A stretch of DNA of 64,000 nucleotides from positions 299,402 through 363,401 of the forward strand of contig CAIZFE010000004.1 in NCBI GenBank assembly GCA_903932145.1, in the 5' to 3' direction. This stretch comes from an uncultured Rhodopila sp. (GTDB lineage: Bacteria; Pseudomonadota; Alphaproteobacteria; Acetobacterales; Acetobacteraceae). The notes under the pieces are model-generated. The model had not been told where the DNA came from and ran no database searches. It was given only the letters and a program-made list of their open reading frames with translations. Both the position numbers and the translations under genes were made by a program. Positions 52,819 to 62,452 of this stretch are shown here, piece after piece; the first letter of the stretch is position 1; each line of letters opens with the position of its first letter.

Positions 52819-53849
52819 CCGACCCCGGGGAACTGGAGGAAGACGCCGGCTGGGGTGATGCCGTCGAGGCGGAACCCGCCCGAGTTCTCAGCCAGACGGA
52901 AATCGACGACCTGATGGGTTTCGACGACGTCGCGGACAGCAGCGAGCAGCAAAGCGGCCTGCGACGCGTCGTCAGCGCCGGTCTGATCTCTTACGAACGC
53001 CTGCCGATGCTGGAGATTGTGTTTGACCGGCTGGTCCGCATTCTCTCCACCAGCCTGAGGCATCTGACCAGCGACAACGTCGAAGTCAGTATCGACAAGA
53101 TTACCTCATTGCGGTTTGGCGACTATATGAACTCGATCCCGCTGCCGGCGATGCTGTCAGTGTTCAAGGCCGAACAGTGGGACAATTTCGGCCTGATGGT
53201 GATCGATGCGCCGATGATCTACTCGGTCGTTGACGTGCTGCTGGGTGGGCGCAAAGGCACCTCGCAGATGCGGATCGAGGGACGCCCCTACACGACGATC
53301 GAGCGCACCCTTGTCGAAAAGATGGCGGTTCAAATTCTGGCCGATCTTTCGACATCGTTCGATCCGGTCTGCCAGGTGACGTTCAAGTTTGAACGCACCG
53401 AAGTTAATCCGCGCTTCGCGGCGATATCCCGAGGCTCCAATGCCGCCATTCTGATCAAACTCCGACTGGAAATGGACGAGCGCGGCGGCTGTTTCGAGAT
53501 TGTCCTGCCTTACGCCACACTGGAACCGATTCGCGAACTGCTGTTGCAGCAGTTCATGGGGGAACGGTTCGGCCGCGATAATATCTGGGAGACCCATCTG
53601 GGCGAGGAACTGCGCGAGACCACCGTCGAACTGGAGGCCGTTTTGGGAGAGCAGTCGATGAATTTGTCGGAGGTTCTCGGTTTGAAGGTTGGCAGTCAGC
53701 TCGTATTCCGGCTGTCGTCCGACGATCCGGTGGAACTGAGATGCGGCGGCGTCCCCTTGTTTCTTGGGAAGACTGGTAACCGGCGCAACCGCATCGCGAT
53801 TCAGATCGAAGACAAACTGTCAACCAACAGGGGGATGGCAACCGCATGA
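52815..53849 (+). CDS. fliM: Flagellar C-ring switch protein FliM
   Basis: The 344-residue protein has the N-terminal CheY-P-binding-like segment (RVLSQTEIDDLMGFDD), the CheC-like middle domain (SYERLPMLEIVFDRLVRILS, MNSIPLPAMLSVFKAEQWDN) and the C-terminal SpoA domain (LGLKVGSQLVFRLSSDDPVE). FliM receives CheY-phosphate and switches the motor. It overlaps fliL and the DUF6468 gene by four bases on each side, so translation is coupled. Confidence 0.96.
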   Translation: MTDPGELEEDAGWGDAVEAEPARVLSQTEIDDLMGFDDVADSSEQQSGLRRVVSAGLISYERLPMLEIVFDRLVRILSTSLRHLTSDNVEVSIDKITSLRFGDYMNSIPLPAMLSVFKAEQWDNFGLMVIDAPMIYSVVDVLLGGRKGTSQMRIEGRPYTTIERTLVEKMAVQILADLSTSFDPVCQVTFKFERTEVNPRFAAISRGSNAAILIKLRLEMDERGGCFEIVLPYATLEPIRELLLQQFMGERFGRDNIWETHLGEELRETTVELEAVLGEQSMNLSEVLGLKVGSQLVFRLSSDDPVELRCGGVPLFLGKTGNRRNRIAIQIEDKLSTNRGMATA

Positions 53850-54385
53850 TGTCTGTATGGGGCTGGATCGCCGATGCCATCCTGGCGATACTGTTAACCG
53901 CGACGCTGTTCATGGCCATCAGGCTGGACCGAGCGCTGCGTGTGGTGCGGCGTGATCGGGCGGTGTTCGAAGCGTTGATAACCAATCTCGGTTCGGCCAC
54001 CAATTCGGTCAAGTTGGGCATTCAGGCATTGCGCAATGAAGCCGACCGGGCGGCAGAACAGATCGAACGGCGTTCGGAAGACGCGGATAAACTGGCGACC
54101 GATTTGTCGTTTCTGATTGAGGCCGCGGATCGGGCCGGCGCGCGCCTCGAAGAAGGACGTCTGGCGCAGGCGCTTCCGCAGAAGCCTCAAGAGGCCACCG
54201 TATCCGCCGTCGCAACAAGCGCGCCGGACGATCTTCCGGGCGTGGGATTGCGGCAGCTTGCCGGCATTGCCAGGCGGCGGCGCCCCCGGACACCGGCCGC
54301 CGACCGGCCGCCCCAGCCAGCCGTTGCGGACGTGTCCGAACCGGAGACCGTGGCTCAACCCGTGAAAATGCAGGGGGTACGATGA
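53846..54385 (+). CDS. DUF6468 membrane protein of the fliL-fliM operon
   Basis: The 179-residue protein has one N-terminal membrane helix (WGWIADAILAILLTATLFMA), then a helical, coiled-coil-like cytosolic part (ALITNLGSATNSVKLGIQAL, EQIERRSEDADKLATDLSFL) and a Pro/Arg-rich tail. This layout and position between fliM and motE match the DUF6468 family of alphaproteobacterial flagellar operons, whose function is unknown. It overlaps both neighbours by four bases. A role near the C-ring or stator is inferred only from context. Confidence 0.75.
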   Translation: MMSVWGWIADAILAILLTATLFMAIRLDRALRVVRRDRAVFEALITNLGSATNSVKLGIQALRNEADRAAEQIERRSEDADKLATDLSFLIEAADRAGARLEEGRLAQALPQKPQEATVSAVATSAPDDLPGVGLRQLAGIARRRRPRTPAADRPPQPAVADVSEPETVAQPVKMQGVR

Positions 54386-55080
54386 CCGCCATGCTTCCGT
54401 CCAGCAGATTGTTGCCGGCGACGATCGTTGCGGTGGCGGTTGTCCTCGGTATCAAGACTGTTGATTTGGTGACCTTCGCCCCAAGCGCCGGTGCCCTTTG
54501 GGCCGGGACGACGACAGCGCTGGAGGTCGCGGGCACGGCGCATGTGATCGGACAGGCTCAGGCGGCCACGGGTCAAACCTCGGCGTTCGAACCACCGCCG
54601 CCACCCAGTACCCCGCAGGCCACCGCGGAGCCAAGCCAGCCTGCCGTACCACCCGTCGAGATATCACCATCCAAGGCCGCCGATGGTGCGCAGGACGTCA
54701 AGCTCCGTCAAAGCCAAATCGAAGAACGTGAACAGCGGTTGAACGAACGCGAGGCAACCGTAGCGGCCACGGACAAACATCTGAAAGATCGCGTCGCCGA
54801 ACTCGTGGCGATCCAATCGCACCTCGAAGCCCTTGAAAATGAACGTAAAAGTCAGGAGGAGGCGAACTGGACCGGCCTGGTCAAACTGTACGAGAATATG
54901 CGCGCGCGCGATGCCGCGGCCATATTTAACGGCTTGGATAAACCTGTTCTGCTGGAGATTCTCGATCGCATGAAGCCGGCGAAAGCCTCGCCGGTCATCG
55001 CGCTCATGGAGCCCGAAAGCGCCCGTCAGGTGACAGCGGAATTGGCCAACAAGCGCACCCGCACCGCCTCCATCAACTGA
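54382..55080 (+). CDS. motE: MotE-like flagellar protein (MgtE intracellular N domain)
   Basis: The 232-residue protein has an N-terminal signal or membrane segment (LLPATIVAVAVVLGIKTVDL), a Pro-rich stretch, a coiled coil (SQIEEREQRLNEREATVAAT) and a C-terminal MgtE-N-like domain (NMRARDAAAIFNGLDKPVLL, EILDRMKPAKASPVIALMEP). That layout is the MotE family, in Sinorhizobium a periplasmic chaperone that stabilises MotC. No motC is in the window. It overlaps the DUF6468 gene by four bases and ends 25 bases before cheY. Confidence 0.85.
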   Translation: MTAMLPSSRLLPATIVAVAVVLGIKTVDLVTFAPSAGALWAGTTTALEVAGTAHVIGQAQAATGQTSAFEPPPPPSTPQATAEPSQPAVPPVEISPSKAADGAQDVKLRQSQIEEREQRLNEREATVAATDKHLKDRVAELVAIQSHLEALENERKSQEEANWTGLVKLYENMRARDAAAIFNGLDKPVLLEILDRMKPAKASPVIALMEPESARQVTAELANKRTRTASIN

Positions 55081-55105
55081 TTTCAGATAACACCAGGAAT
55101 TTTCA

Positions 55106-55492
55106 ATGGCTTCTCCCTCCCCCATCAACGTCCTGATCGTGGACGACTACAAGACGATGCTGCGGATCATCCGCAATCTGTTGAAGCAGATCGATTTCGA
55201 AAATGTCGATGAAGCCAGCGACGGCAACGAGGCACTGGCAAAGCTGCACACCGGCAATTACGGTCTGATCATCAGCGATTGGAACATGGAACCAATGACC
55301 GGGTTGCAATTGCTGCAGCACGTGCGCGCCGATGCGAAATTGAAAACGACGCCGTTCATCATGGTCACCGCCGAGAGCAAGACCGAAAACGTCATCGTCG
55401 CCAAGCAGGCCGGCGTTTCGAACTATATCGTCAAACCCTTCAACGCTGAGACGCTGCGCAGCAAGATTCAGAAGGTCCTCGGGCATGCATAA
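55106..55492 (+). CDS. cheY: Chemotaxis response regulator CheY
   Basis: The 128-residue receiver has the acidic pair in VLIVDDYKTMLRIIRNLLKQ, the phosphoacceptor in LIISDWNMEPMTGLQLL, Thr in FIMVTAES and Lys in YIVKPFNAETL. The WNMEP-TGLQLL sequence is typical of motor-binding CheY rather than of other receivers. It would bind FliM when phosphorylated and change rotation. AGGAAT lies before the ATG. It overlaps cheZ by eight bases. Confidence 0.95.
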   Translation: MASPSPINVLIVDDYKTMLRIIRNLLKQIDFENVDEASDGNEALAKLHTGNYGLIISDWNMEPMTGLQLLQHVRADAKLKTTPFIMVTAESKTENVIVAKQAGVSNYIVKPFNAETLRSKIQKVLGHA

Positions 55493-56132
55493 CGATCTGC
55501 GGTTTGCTGAACCCAATGGTTTCGCCTTGCTGACCCTGACAGAGCGAATGCGGGAACATCATGAGCGCATCGCGGTGACCGAACCGATTATCCTGGAGGA
55601 TGTCGTCACGGCGGTGCTGGATACGATGACCGGCCGGTTGTCACCGACAGAAGCCCTTTTGCTGAAGGAGATTGCCGGTCTCGGCCATATCATCGAACAG
55701 GCCAAGGCCGATGTAGCCGGGGTCAGCGTAGATTCGATCCGGGGTAGCCACATCCCCTCCGCCACAGGGGAACTGGGGGCGATCGTCGAGCACACCGCAT
55801 TGGCCACGAACAGCATCCTGGAAAGCTGCGAGACGCTGGACAGACTATCGAACAGTCTTGACAAGGCACAGTCCACCATCCTGCAGGATGCCATCACGAA
55901 AATATACGAAGCGTGCAGCTTTCAGGACATTACCGGCCAACGTATCACGAAAGTGGTGAAGGCCTTGCAGGCCATTGAGGGCAAAGTTCTCGAACTCGCC
56001 GGCGGACATAGCACGGGCGTCATTTTACACTTGGACGTCTCTTCGGAACCCGGCTGCCTGTTGAATGGTCCCAGCCTGCCGGCCGAAGCCATGGATCAGG
56101 ACGATATCGACAAGCTCCTCGGCGATTTCTGA
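55485..56132 (+). CDS. cheZ: CheZ-type CheY-P phosphatase
   Basis: The 215-residue helical protein has the CheZ active-site region IYEACSFQDITGQRITKVVK, where the Gln of the FQD-x-TGQ segment is the catalytic residue. The C-terminal peptide (AMDQDDIDKLLGDF) resembles the CheY-binding tail. The rest is a long helical hairpin as in CheZ. It overlaps cheY, its substrate gene, by eight bases. CheZ is uncommon in alphaproteobacteria outside the Rhodospirillales and a few other groups. Confidence 0.92.
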   Translation: MHNDLRFAEPNGFALLTLTERMREHHERIAVTEPIILEDVVTAVLDTMTGRLSPTEALLLKEIAGLGHIIEQAKADVAGVSVDSIRGSHIPSATGELGAIVEHTALATNSILESCETLDRLSNSLDKAQSTILQDAITKIYEACSFQDITGQRITKVVKALQAIEGKVLELAGGHSTGVILHLDVSSEPGCLLNGPSLPAEAMDQDDIDKLLGDF

Positions 56133-58789
56133 TGAGGGGCGCGCTCCTTCTGGCAGCGGCGCTTATTCCGCTGCTGACCAATGCGGCGGGAGCGCAGAAC
56201 ACAACGGACCCGAACCAAAAGCCGCCGGAATCCGTCCGTGCCAATGTTAAAATTGTAAAGCCGAAGCCGGCACATAAGTCCGAGAAGGGGAAATCGGTCA
56301 AGCGGGATACCGTGATGCCGGATCGCGCGCCGGCCATGTCGTCCGCGATGCCAGAGCCGGACCTCTATCGGTCGATCAGCAGTATGGATCTCGCAGGTGG
56401 CAGCTTCGCGAACGGTACGTTCGCGATACCGCTTGTTTCTGCTCCGGTTGAAAAGCCAGCGGCTCAGGCAGACACACCGCAGGTGGCCCGTTCCAGTCCG
56501 GTGGCGGGCGCCGTTCATATCGACGCGATGGCCGGGGCCGAACCCGCAATACTGCTGCGGGCGGATGCCGACGTCGGTCTGGCTGCATTTCGCATCGGTT
56601 CGGAGACAATCATCGTCCTCGACGCGCCAATCGCTTTTGGGACACCGGGTCCGGAGATCGCCGCCGCGTTTGCCGGCCTGACCAGCCGCGTCACGGATGA
56701 CACGACCGTCCTCCGCATGCCCGGGGCGGCGGCCATCCTGCGTTTCGCCCGCACCCCGCGCGGTTGGCTGGTTGCGGTGGGGGCGCCGCCGGATACGGCC
56801 GCCAGCATCCTGCCCCGATCGATCGACGGGGGTCAGGAGACTACCGGCGTGCGGCTTCCGGCCGCGGAACCGTCTCGCGTCGTAACGGTTCTGAATCCGC
56901 AAACCGGTGACCGCCTGTTAGTCGGCACCCAGGGCGTCGCCGGCCAGTCTGTTCCGAACGCGTGGCATCAACCCCAGTTCGACCTGCTGCCGACGCTTCA
57001 GGGCGTCGTTGTGGCAGCGATTTCCGATGATATCCGGCTGCGCCGCGAACCCGCCGGCTTCTCCTTGTCCACCAGCCTGCGGGCCGAAAGCGCCATCGCG
57101 GATGCGCCAAAAAAGACGACGGACAGACCCATCGCCGGTGCGATATCCCGGTTACTCGACATCCCGAATGGCTCGACCAAAGAGCTGAGTGCGGAAATGA
57201 ACAAGCGCGTGGCCGCCGCCGGAGAGGCCCACGCCCTCGCCCGATCAGAACCGCGTTTGCGGGTGGCGGAAGCCATGCTGGCACTCGGCATGGATGTCGA
57301 AGCGCAATCGGTTGTCGATGTCGCCATAGCCGCCGACCCGGCTCTGGCGGACCAACCCCATGCCATCGGGCTACGAGCCATCGCCGCCACGCTGGCCGGA
57401 CGGTTCGACGATGCCAAAGCGCTGGCCGACCCAAGGCTGGACGGCTCGACCGAAGTCGAACTCTGGCGAGCTCTGCTGCGGGTTGCCCGGGACGAAGCGT
57501 CGGCACCAGACGCGCGCAGTTTGGCCGACGGGGTGGCATTAATCCTGGCCTATCCGAGTGCGCTGCGTGATCGCTTGCTGCCGAGGGCCTTGGAGACGAT
57601 GGCGCTGAACGGCCAGGCTGAAACCGCTCGGGCAACGCTTAAGGCGTTTCCCAACGCACCCGCACTCGATCTCGCCAGAGGCATGGCGCTGGAAATGGAG
57701 AACAACGCAGCCGGCGGGCTGAAGCTCTACGATCAGGTCGCAATGCAGTCCGACCGGTTGGCTCGGTATACCGCGCTGGTGCGGGCGGCCGAACTGCGAA
57801 TTAAAAGTGGACAACTCGATGCCAAGGCGGGAGCCGATGCCCTGGACCAAGCGTTGCTGGGCTGGCGCGGACCCAAACAGGAATTTGCGTTACGAATGCG
57901 CATCGCCGATCTCCGCCGTCAGGCAGGACAGTGGCACGAAGCTCTGACAGTGCTGCGCGATGGCCGGGACGTGTTCCCCGAAGAGCGGGCAAATCTGGAT
58001 CGGACCATGGAGGCGACTTTCCTGGATCTTCTCACGAGCGATGCGGCAAAGCATCTCTCGCCCGCGGAGTTTGTATCTCTTTACGATCAAAACCAGGATT
58101 TGGTGCAGGATATAAACTGGACGGAGAAAAACGGAACATCGCTTGTCGATCGGCTTATCGGTCTGGGTCTGCAAGGCCGGGCCGAGCCGATCACGGCCCG
58201 TCTCGTCGCCCAATCCAACGACCTGGCCAGACGTCCGGTGCTGGGTGCGCGGCTGGCCTCATTACGATTGACGATGAACGATCCCAAGGGTGCCATAGCC
58301 GCGTTGGCCTCGACCGTGCCAGCGGCGGACGTAACGGTCGATCCGGCCGTGATGCAGACCCGCCAGTTGTTATATGCCCGCGGCGAAATCGCTCGCGGCA
58401 ATCGGGACGCCGCACTGACCATGCTGGGCACGCTGGATCTCGCCGACGCGGATGAACTGCGGGCGCAGATTTACGCATCCCGGAAAGACTGGCCGCACAC
58501 TGTTTCAGCCCTGACCGCGCTGGAGCACAAGGCGATTTCCGCTAAGGATATAACTGACGCCCAACAGTCTATCGTGATGCGACTGGCCGTTGCGGCCACG
58601 CTCAGTTCGGATTCAGCCACCCTTGGGCGTCTGGCGGACACGTATGGGGCGGCCATGGCCAAAGGCAACCAGGCGTCGCTGTTTCGTGTCATTACGTCTT
58701 CACCCGTGCAGGGGACGGCCGATTTGCCGCGGGCGTTCGAGGAGATCCAGGTCGCCAAGCGATTGGAGGGCGCGGTCGGCACGCCTTAG
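56132..58789 (+). CDS. Large secreted helical-repeat protein of the cheZ-fliO interval, function unknown
   Basis: The 885-residue protein starts with a signal peptide (MRGALLLAAALIPLLTNAAG, cut near AGA-Q). A Pro/Lys-rich linker follows, then a beta-rich region (about 130-320: ILLRADADVGLAAFRIGSET, RVVTVLNPQTGDRLLVGTQG). A long all-helical part (about 345-880) looks like TPR/SEL1-type solenoid repeats (EALTVLRDGRDVFPEERANL, AARDPA-like modules). Its ATG overlaps the cheZ stop by one base. It is periplasmic or surface-located by its signal. I recognise no named family; similar large proteins occur in flagellar operons of related bacteria as far as I recall, without known function. Confidence 0.8.
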   Translation: MRGALLLAAALIPLLTNAAGAQNTTDPNQKPPESVRANVKIVKPKPAHKSEKGKSVKRDTVMPDRAPAMSSAMPEPDLYRSISSMDLAGGSFANGTFAIPLVSAPVEKPAAQADTPQVARSSPVAGAVHIDAMAGAEPAILLRADADVGLAAFRIGSETIIVLDAPIAFGTPGPEIAAAFAGLTSRVTDDTTVLRMPGAAAILRFARTPRGWLVAVGAPPDTAASILPRSIDGGQETTGVRLPAAEPSRVVTVLNPQTGDRLLVGTQGVAGQSVPNAWHQPQFDLLPTLQGVVVAAISDDIRLRREPAGFSLSTSLRAESAIADAPKKTTDRPIAGAISRLLDIPNGSTKELSAEMNKRVAAAGEAHALARSEPRLRVAEAMLALGMDVEAQSVVDVAIAADPALADQPHAIGLRAIAATLAGRFDDAKALADPRLDGSTEVELWRALLRVARDEASAPDARSLADGVALILAYPSALRDRLLPRALETMALNGQAETARATLKAFPNAPALDLARGMALEMENNAAGGLKLYDQVAMQSDRLARYTALVRAAELRIKSGQLDAKAGADALDQALLGWRGPKQEFALRMRIADLRRQAGQWHEALTVLRDGRDVFPEERANLDRTMEATFLDLLTSDAAKHLSPAEFVSLYDQNQDLVQDINWTEKNGTSLVDRLIGLGLQGRAEPITARLVAQSNDLARRPVLGARLASLRLTMNDPKGAIAALASTVPAADVTVDPAVMQTRQLLYARGEIARGNRDAALTMLGTLDLADADELRAQIYASRKDWPHTVSALTALEHKAISAKDITDAQQSIVMRLAVAATLSSDSATLGRLADTYGAAMAKGNQASLFRVITSSPVQGTADLPRAFEEIQVAKRLEGAVGTP

Positions 58790-58833
58790 GCGATATCCAA
58801 AAATGCGCCAATCAACGGTCAAAACAATCAGTT

Positions 58834-58929
58834 CGTCATGGCCCGGACAACCCGCACAGGCATCAACTTAAGCGGTGGGCGGGGAGGACCTACCCATTCG
58901 TCATGGCCGGGCCAGGCCCGGTCATGACG
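58834..58929. repeat. GTCATGGCCGGGCC palindromic repeat pair
   Basis: An inverted repeat, CGTCATGGCCGGGCC and GGCCCGGTCATGACG around a single A, lies at 58899-58929. A partial direct copy, CGTCATGGCCCGGAC, is at 58835-58849. They fill most of the gap between the 885-residue gene and fliO. This is the second repeat type in the window with CGTCATG ends, and it could form a transcription-ending or mRNA-stabilising hairpin. Confidence 0.7.
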
Positions 58930-59012
58930 AAGATGGGGACAAGCCTGGACACCATGATTGAGAAACGACGGCAACCTGATGGATCATCCCTCAGGCGATC
59001 TGAAAGACAAAA

Positions 59013-59306
59013 ATGTCTATCTATCTTAATGCCATCCTCATGCTCGCAGTCACGATCGCCGCATTTGGTCTGCTGGCGAAGTCGGTCCAAGCCATCCGGT
59101 CTAAATCACCCGTCTGGCCATGGCAGAACAGCAACGTTCCCCCCACTGCCGCCGTACGGCTAAGCGTCGAGCAAATCTGCGTCGTTGATAGCAAGAGACG
59201 TCTGCTGCTCGTCCGGTGCGATGAGCAACGTGTACTCCTGCTGACCGGGGGGCCGGCCGACCTGGTGGTTTCACACTTCCCTGCCACGGTGGATGCCGCA
59301 CAATGA
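59013..59306 (+). CDS. fliO: Flagellar export protein FliO
   Basis: The 97-residue protein has one membrane helix (AILMLAVTIAAFGLLAKSVQ) and a short cytosolic beta domain (LSVEQICVVDSKRRLLLVRC, DEQRVLLLTGGPADLVVSHF), the FliO layout. FliO helps assemble the FliP ring of the export gate. Its stop overlaps the fliP start by four bases, which supports the name. Confidence 0.9.
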   Translation: MSIYLNAILMLAVTIAAFGLLAKSVQAIRSKSPVWPWQNSNVPPTAAVRLSVEQICVVDSKRRLLLVRCDEQRVLLLTGGPADLVVSHFPATVDAAQ

Positions 59307-60049
59307 GGTGTTATACCAAACTGGCCGTGCTCGGCGTCGTCCTGACCACCCTCGCATGGTCGGGAACGGCCTGGAGTCAGTCCGTCAACATCGATCTCGG
59401 CCAAGGCGGACAAGCGGGCACCACCAGCCGGCTGATTCAGCTTACGGTCGCCATGGGCGTTCTTTCGCTGGCACCAAGCTTACTGGTGATGATGACTGCG
59501 TTTACCCGTATCGTGATCGTTCTGTCTTTGCTCCGGTCGGGCATCGGTGCGCAAGGCACGCCCCCGAATACGGTCATCATCGGTTTATCACTGTTTCTGA
59601 CGTTCTTCGTGATGCAGCCAACGATCGATCAGGCGTGGTCCGCCGGGTTGCTTCCCATGGCCCGCGGCGAAACCACCGACCTCGAAGGATTACGCCTGAC
59701 CGCCGAACCGTTCCGCAAATTTATGGTGATGAATGCGCGGCCCGCCGATCTGACGACGTTCCTCGATCTGGCGAAGATTCAGCCACCCGCGCAAGCGGCG
59801 GACATGCCGTGGCGCGCCCTGGTACCGGCTTTCATGGTGGGTGAATTAACCCGAGCGTTCGAAATGGGTTTCGTGCTGTTTCTGCCGTTCCTGATCATCG
59901 ACATGGTTGTGGCGAGTGTATTGATGAGCATGGGCATGATGATGCTGCCACCCAGCATCGTATCGTTACCGTTTAAATTGACCTTCTTCGTCCTGGTGGA
60001 TGGCTGGCGTCTGGTCGCCGGAAGCCTGGTGCAGAGCTTCCACACATGA
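59303..60049 (+). CDS. fliP: Flagellar export gate protein FliP
   Basis: The 248-residue protein begins with a cleaved signal peptide (TKLAVLGVVLTTLAWSGTAW, cut near SQS) and has four membrane helices. FliP signatures are seen: LAPSLLVMMTAFTRIVIVLS, LRSGIGAQGTPPNTVIIGLS, PAFMVGELTRAFEMGFVLFL, and MGMMMLPPSIVSLPFKLTFF. Five FliP copies form the pore of the type III export gate with FliQ and FliR, which are not in the window. Confidence 0.97.
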   Translation: MRCYTKLAVLGVVLTTLAWSGTAWSQSVNIDLGQGGQAGTTSRLIQLTVAMGVLSLAPSLLVMMTAFTRIVIVLSLLRSGIGAQGTPPNTVIIGLSLFLTFFVMQPTIDQAWSAGLLPMARGETTDLEGLRLTAEPFRKFMVMNARPADLTTFLDLAKIQPPAQAADMPWRALVPAFMVGELTRAFEMGFVLFLPFLIIDMVVASVLMSMGMMMLPPSIVSLPFKLTFFVLVDGWRLVAGSLVQSFHT

Positions 60050-60060
60050 GGCCGATTCGT

Positions 60061-60285
60061 TCAATCGCGATAGGCCAGTGCTTCCCGCACACATTTTTCC
60101 AGTCTGGTAATCAGCAAACGTGCCTGACCCGGCGTCATCTCCACGAACATCGAGGCCTTCTGGGCGTCAGCGCTGAGGGTCCGGATCATCCGCAGATAGA
60201 CCACATTCGGACCCGACACGGCTCCGAGGTGGTTGGCCTCCGCACTCGCCAGATAACCCGATCCGATGACATCGCCCATTCGCAC
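60061..60285 (-). CDS. Hypothetical protein, 74 residues, convergent with fliP
   Basis: I do not recognise the family. The peptide (ASMFVEMTPGQARLLITRLE near the end, VYLRMIRTLSADAQK in the middle) has a balanced composition and two helical stretches, and no signal or membrane segment. The ATG at 60285 has no clear ribosome site; another ATG follows two codons later. It is convergent with fliP with an 11-base gap. Confidence 0.5.
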   Translation of the reverse strand: MRMGDVIGSGYLASAEANHLGAVSGPNVVYLRMIRTLSADAQKASMFVEMTPGQARLLITRLEKCVREALAYRD

Positions 60286-60573
60286 AATCCGATCATAAAG
60301 ATTGACTGTGTATATGTACTCGGCTCAGCGAATATCCGCGAACTGGTTTATTTATTCCTGGACATCTCATCACGAGCACGAGATTCGGCTCACCACGGAC
60401 AAGGACAAATTTCGTGCCCGGCACGTCGTGCCGCCGATGGATTTCCGGATTTCGCCTCCTATAAAGCAATGACTGAGGCCAGCCATCAAAGAGGACAACC
60501 GGCATGATAAAGCGATGCTCGCCGCTGTTCAGGGCGGGTCCGGCATTGATCCGCAGCAAAGGATCATTAGAGT

Positions 60574-62373
60574 ATGCTGGCTGACCATCGCGTTCGGGTG
60601 GCCCTCGAAAGCCAGGACAATGTCGCGATCGTGCTTGAACCGGCCGTTCAGGGACAGCCGCCAGTCATCGCCGAGGCCAACGAAGTCTTCTACCGGCTGA
60701 CCGGTCTTCCGCGCGAACAAATCGGCGGCGAGAAATTGGCCGTGCTGATCCGGTCACCCGAGGTGCCACCGCAATGGCGCCAGTTGCTGGACGCCATCGA
60801 TGCCGGTGACGCGCTGCGCGCGGAGGTACCCTGCTTCACCGCGACCAATGAGATGTTCTGGTTCGGCTTTACGCTGACCCATGTGTGCGATCCGCTGACC
60901 GGGCTGGACCATCCGGTGCTGACCGGCCGCGACATCACGGTCGATCGCTGGAAGTTGCGAGAGCAGGCCAGCGCCAATGCCCTGGTCGCGTTGGCATTCA
61001 CGAAGATCGGCGTACCGGTCGCTGTGGTCGCCGAGGATGGGCATATTATGACCGCCAACCCGGCGCTGGTGGCGCTGACCGGATACTCGTCCGTGGAACT
61101 CGACGGACGTCACATCGGCGAACTGACGCATTCGGACGACATCGTCCCGGCGTCGGCGGTCCATACCCGACAGAATCGAGAGGGCGAAACCTATCGGATG
61201 CGGCTGATTCCGCAGGATAAAGGCGGCCGAGCGATCCCGGTGTGGCTGTCCTCCGAACCACTGGAAAGTGCCAGCTTCGGGCGGTTCCACGTGATGACGT
61301 TACTCCCGGAGCCAACCGAAGAAGCGCCCATCGGGCGGGTCGAACAGGTCAGTTTGCAGGCGATCCGTTCTGTTTATGGTGAAGCCTGGGACAAAATGTC
61401 CGGGCGCCTGATGATGACGGCGGAATCGGTCATCAAGCAACGGATTGGGCCACGCGACGTGTTTTCCCGTTCGGTGGATGCCGGCTTTGCGATCTGGTTC
61501 GCAACGGGCGACGAGAAAGAAACAGCCGTATGCATCGCCACGATCACACGCGAACTGCGCATCCGCCTGCTCGGTGAATTGGGTGACGACGGCTCTGTAA
61601 CGGCTCGCGGTGTTATGGACCCTCCGCCACGCCCGCTCGCACCACAGGTGGAGGTATTGCCGCAAGAAACACCGGACGAAATTTGTAGCAGAGCACTTGA
61701 GGTGATTGCTGTTTTGGCGAGGGATACGCCGGTTGAGATCACCCGGATCGTGGATCGTGACGACCGTCCGGCCGGGTTGGTTTGGGCCGACCTGCCAAGG
61801 GCGGCGCGGCTCCGCTTCGATACGGCTCTGGCCACGGTGTCGGAGGACGAACTGGCCGAGGCCGGTTTGCCGCAGCCGGAACTTCTACGCCTGCGTTTCG
61901 CGGTGGCCGGCATTAAGCGCGATCTGGTGGAAGGTGAGCGGCGGGCCTGGCTGTTGCCGGTTTCCGCCGCCGCGATGCTGTCCCGTAAGCGGCGAAAGCG
62001 CCTTTTGGAGGTGCTGCGCACGTTGCAACCGCCATTTCATGCGCGATTGCGAGGTCTGATCACCGACGTTTCCCCCGGTCACCCGACGGAGAATCTGCGC
62101 GAGTGGTTCGACCTGCTCGGGCCATTTCTACAAGGCGTCGGCTCGATGTCCAGCGGGTCCGAGTTGCCGTTGCCGACCTCGATGCGTCCACCCTGTGGCA
62201 TGGTAGCGATCGACTTACTTGCGGGTGCGCCGCCGTCCGAGGATGCGGTCTCTAAGTTCCTGGGCCTGGCACGCCGGCTGGCGCTGCCTGTTCTTGTGCG
62301 CACCGGACAGCGGGCAGAAGCGCGGCACTGGCGCGGATTGGGTGCCACACTGTTTGCGCTGACCCGCTCATGA
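60574..62373 (+). CDS. Two-PAS sensory protein with an unrecognised C-terminal output region
   Basis: The 599-residue cytosolic protein has a LOV-like first PAS ([37 protein letters not shown]). The LOV photoactive Cys motif (GRNCRFLQ) is missing, so light sensing by flavin is unlikely. A second PAS follows ([20 protein letters not shown]). Residues about 255-350 ([40 protein letters not shown]) faintly recall a nucleotidyl-cyclase or GGDEF-like fold without its active site. The last ~240 residues are not recognised. It stands 121 bases upstream of the chemoreceptor GTG and may be a signalling input to motility. Confidence 0.75.
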   Translation: MLADHRVRVALESQDNVAIVLEPAVQGQPPVIAEANEVFYRLTGLPREQIGGEKLAVLIRSPEVPPQWRQLLDAIDAGDALRAEVPCFTATNEMFWFGFTLTHVCDPLTGLDHPVLTGRDITVDRWKLREQASANALVALAFTKIGVPVAVVAEDGHIMTANPALVALTGYSSVELDGRHIGELTHSDDIVPASAVHTRQNREGETYRMRLIPQDKGGRAIPVWLSSEPLESASFGRFHVMTLLPEPTEEAPIGRVEQVSLQAIRSVYGEAWDKMSGRLMMTAESVIKQRIGPRDVFSRSVDAGFAIWFATGDEKETAVCIATITRELRIRLLGELGDDGSVTARGVMDPPPRPLAPQVEVLPQETPDEICSRALEVIAVLARDTPVEITRIVDRDDRPAGLVWADLPRAARLRFDTALATVSEDELAEAGLPQPELLRLRFAVAGIKRDLVEGERRAWLLPVSAAAMLSRKRRKRLLEVLRTLQPPFHARLRGLITDVSPGHPTENLREWFDLLGPFLQGVGSMSSGSELPLPTSMRPPCGMVAIDLLAGAPPSEDAVSKFLGLARRLALPVLVRTGQRAEARHWRGLGATLFALTRS

Positions 62374-62452
62374 CCCCCGGCAATACGATCCGATCGCCCC
62401 GATTGATTCGCTAACGTATTTTCAATGCCCCTTACAATACGGAACCTCTGCC

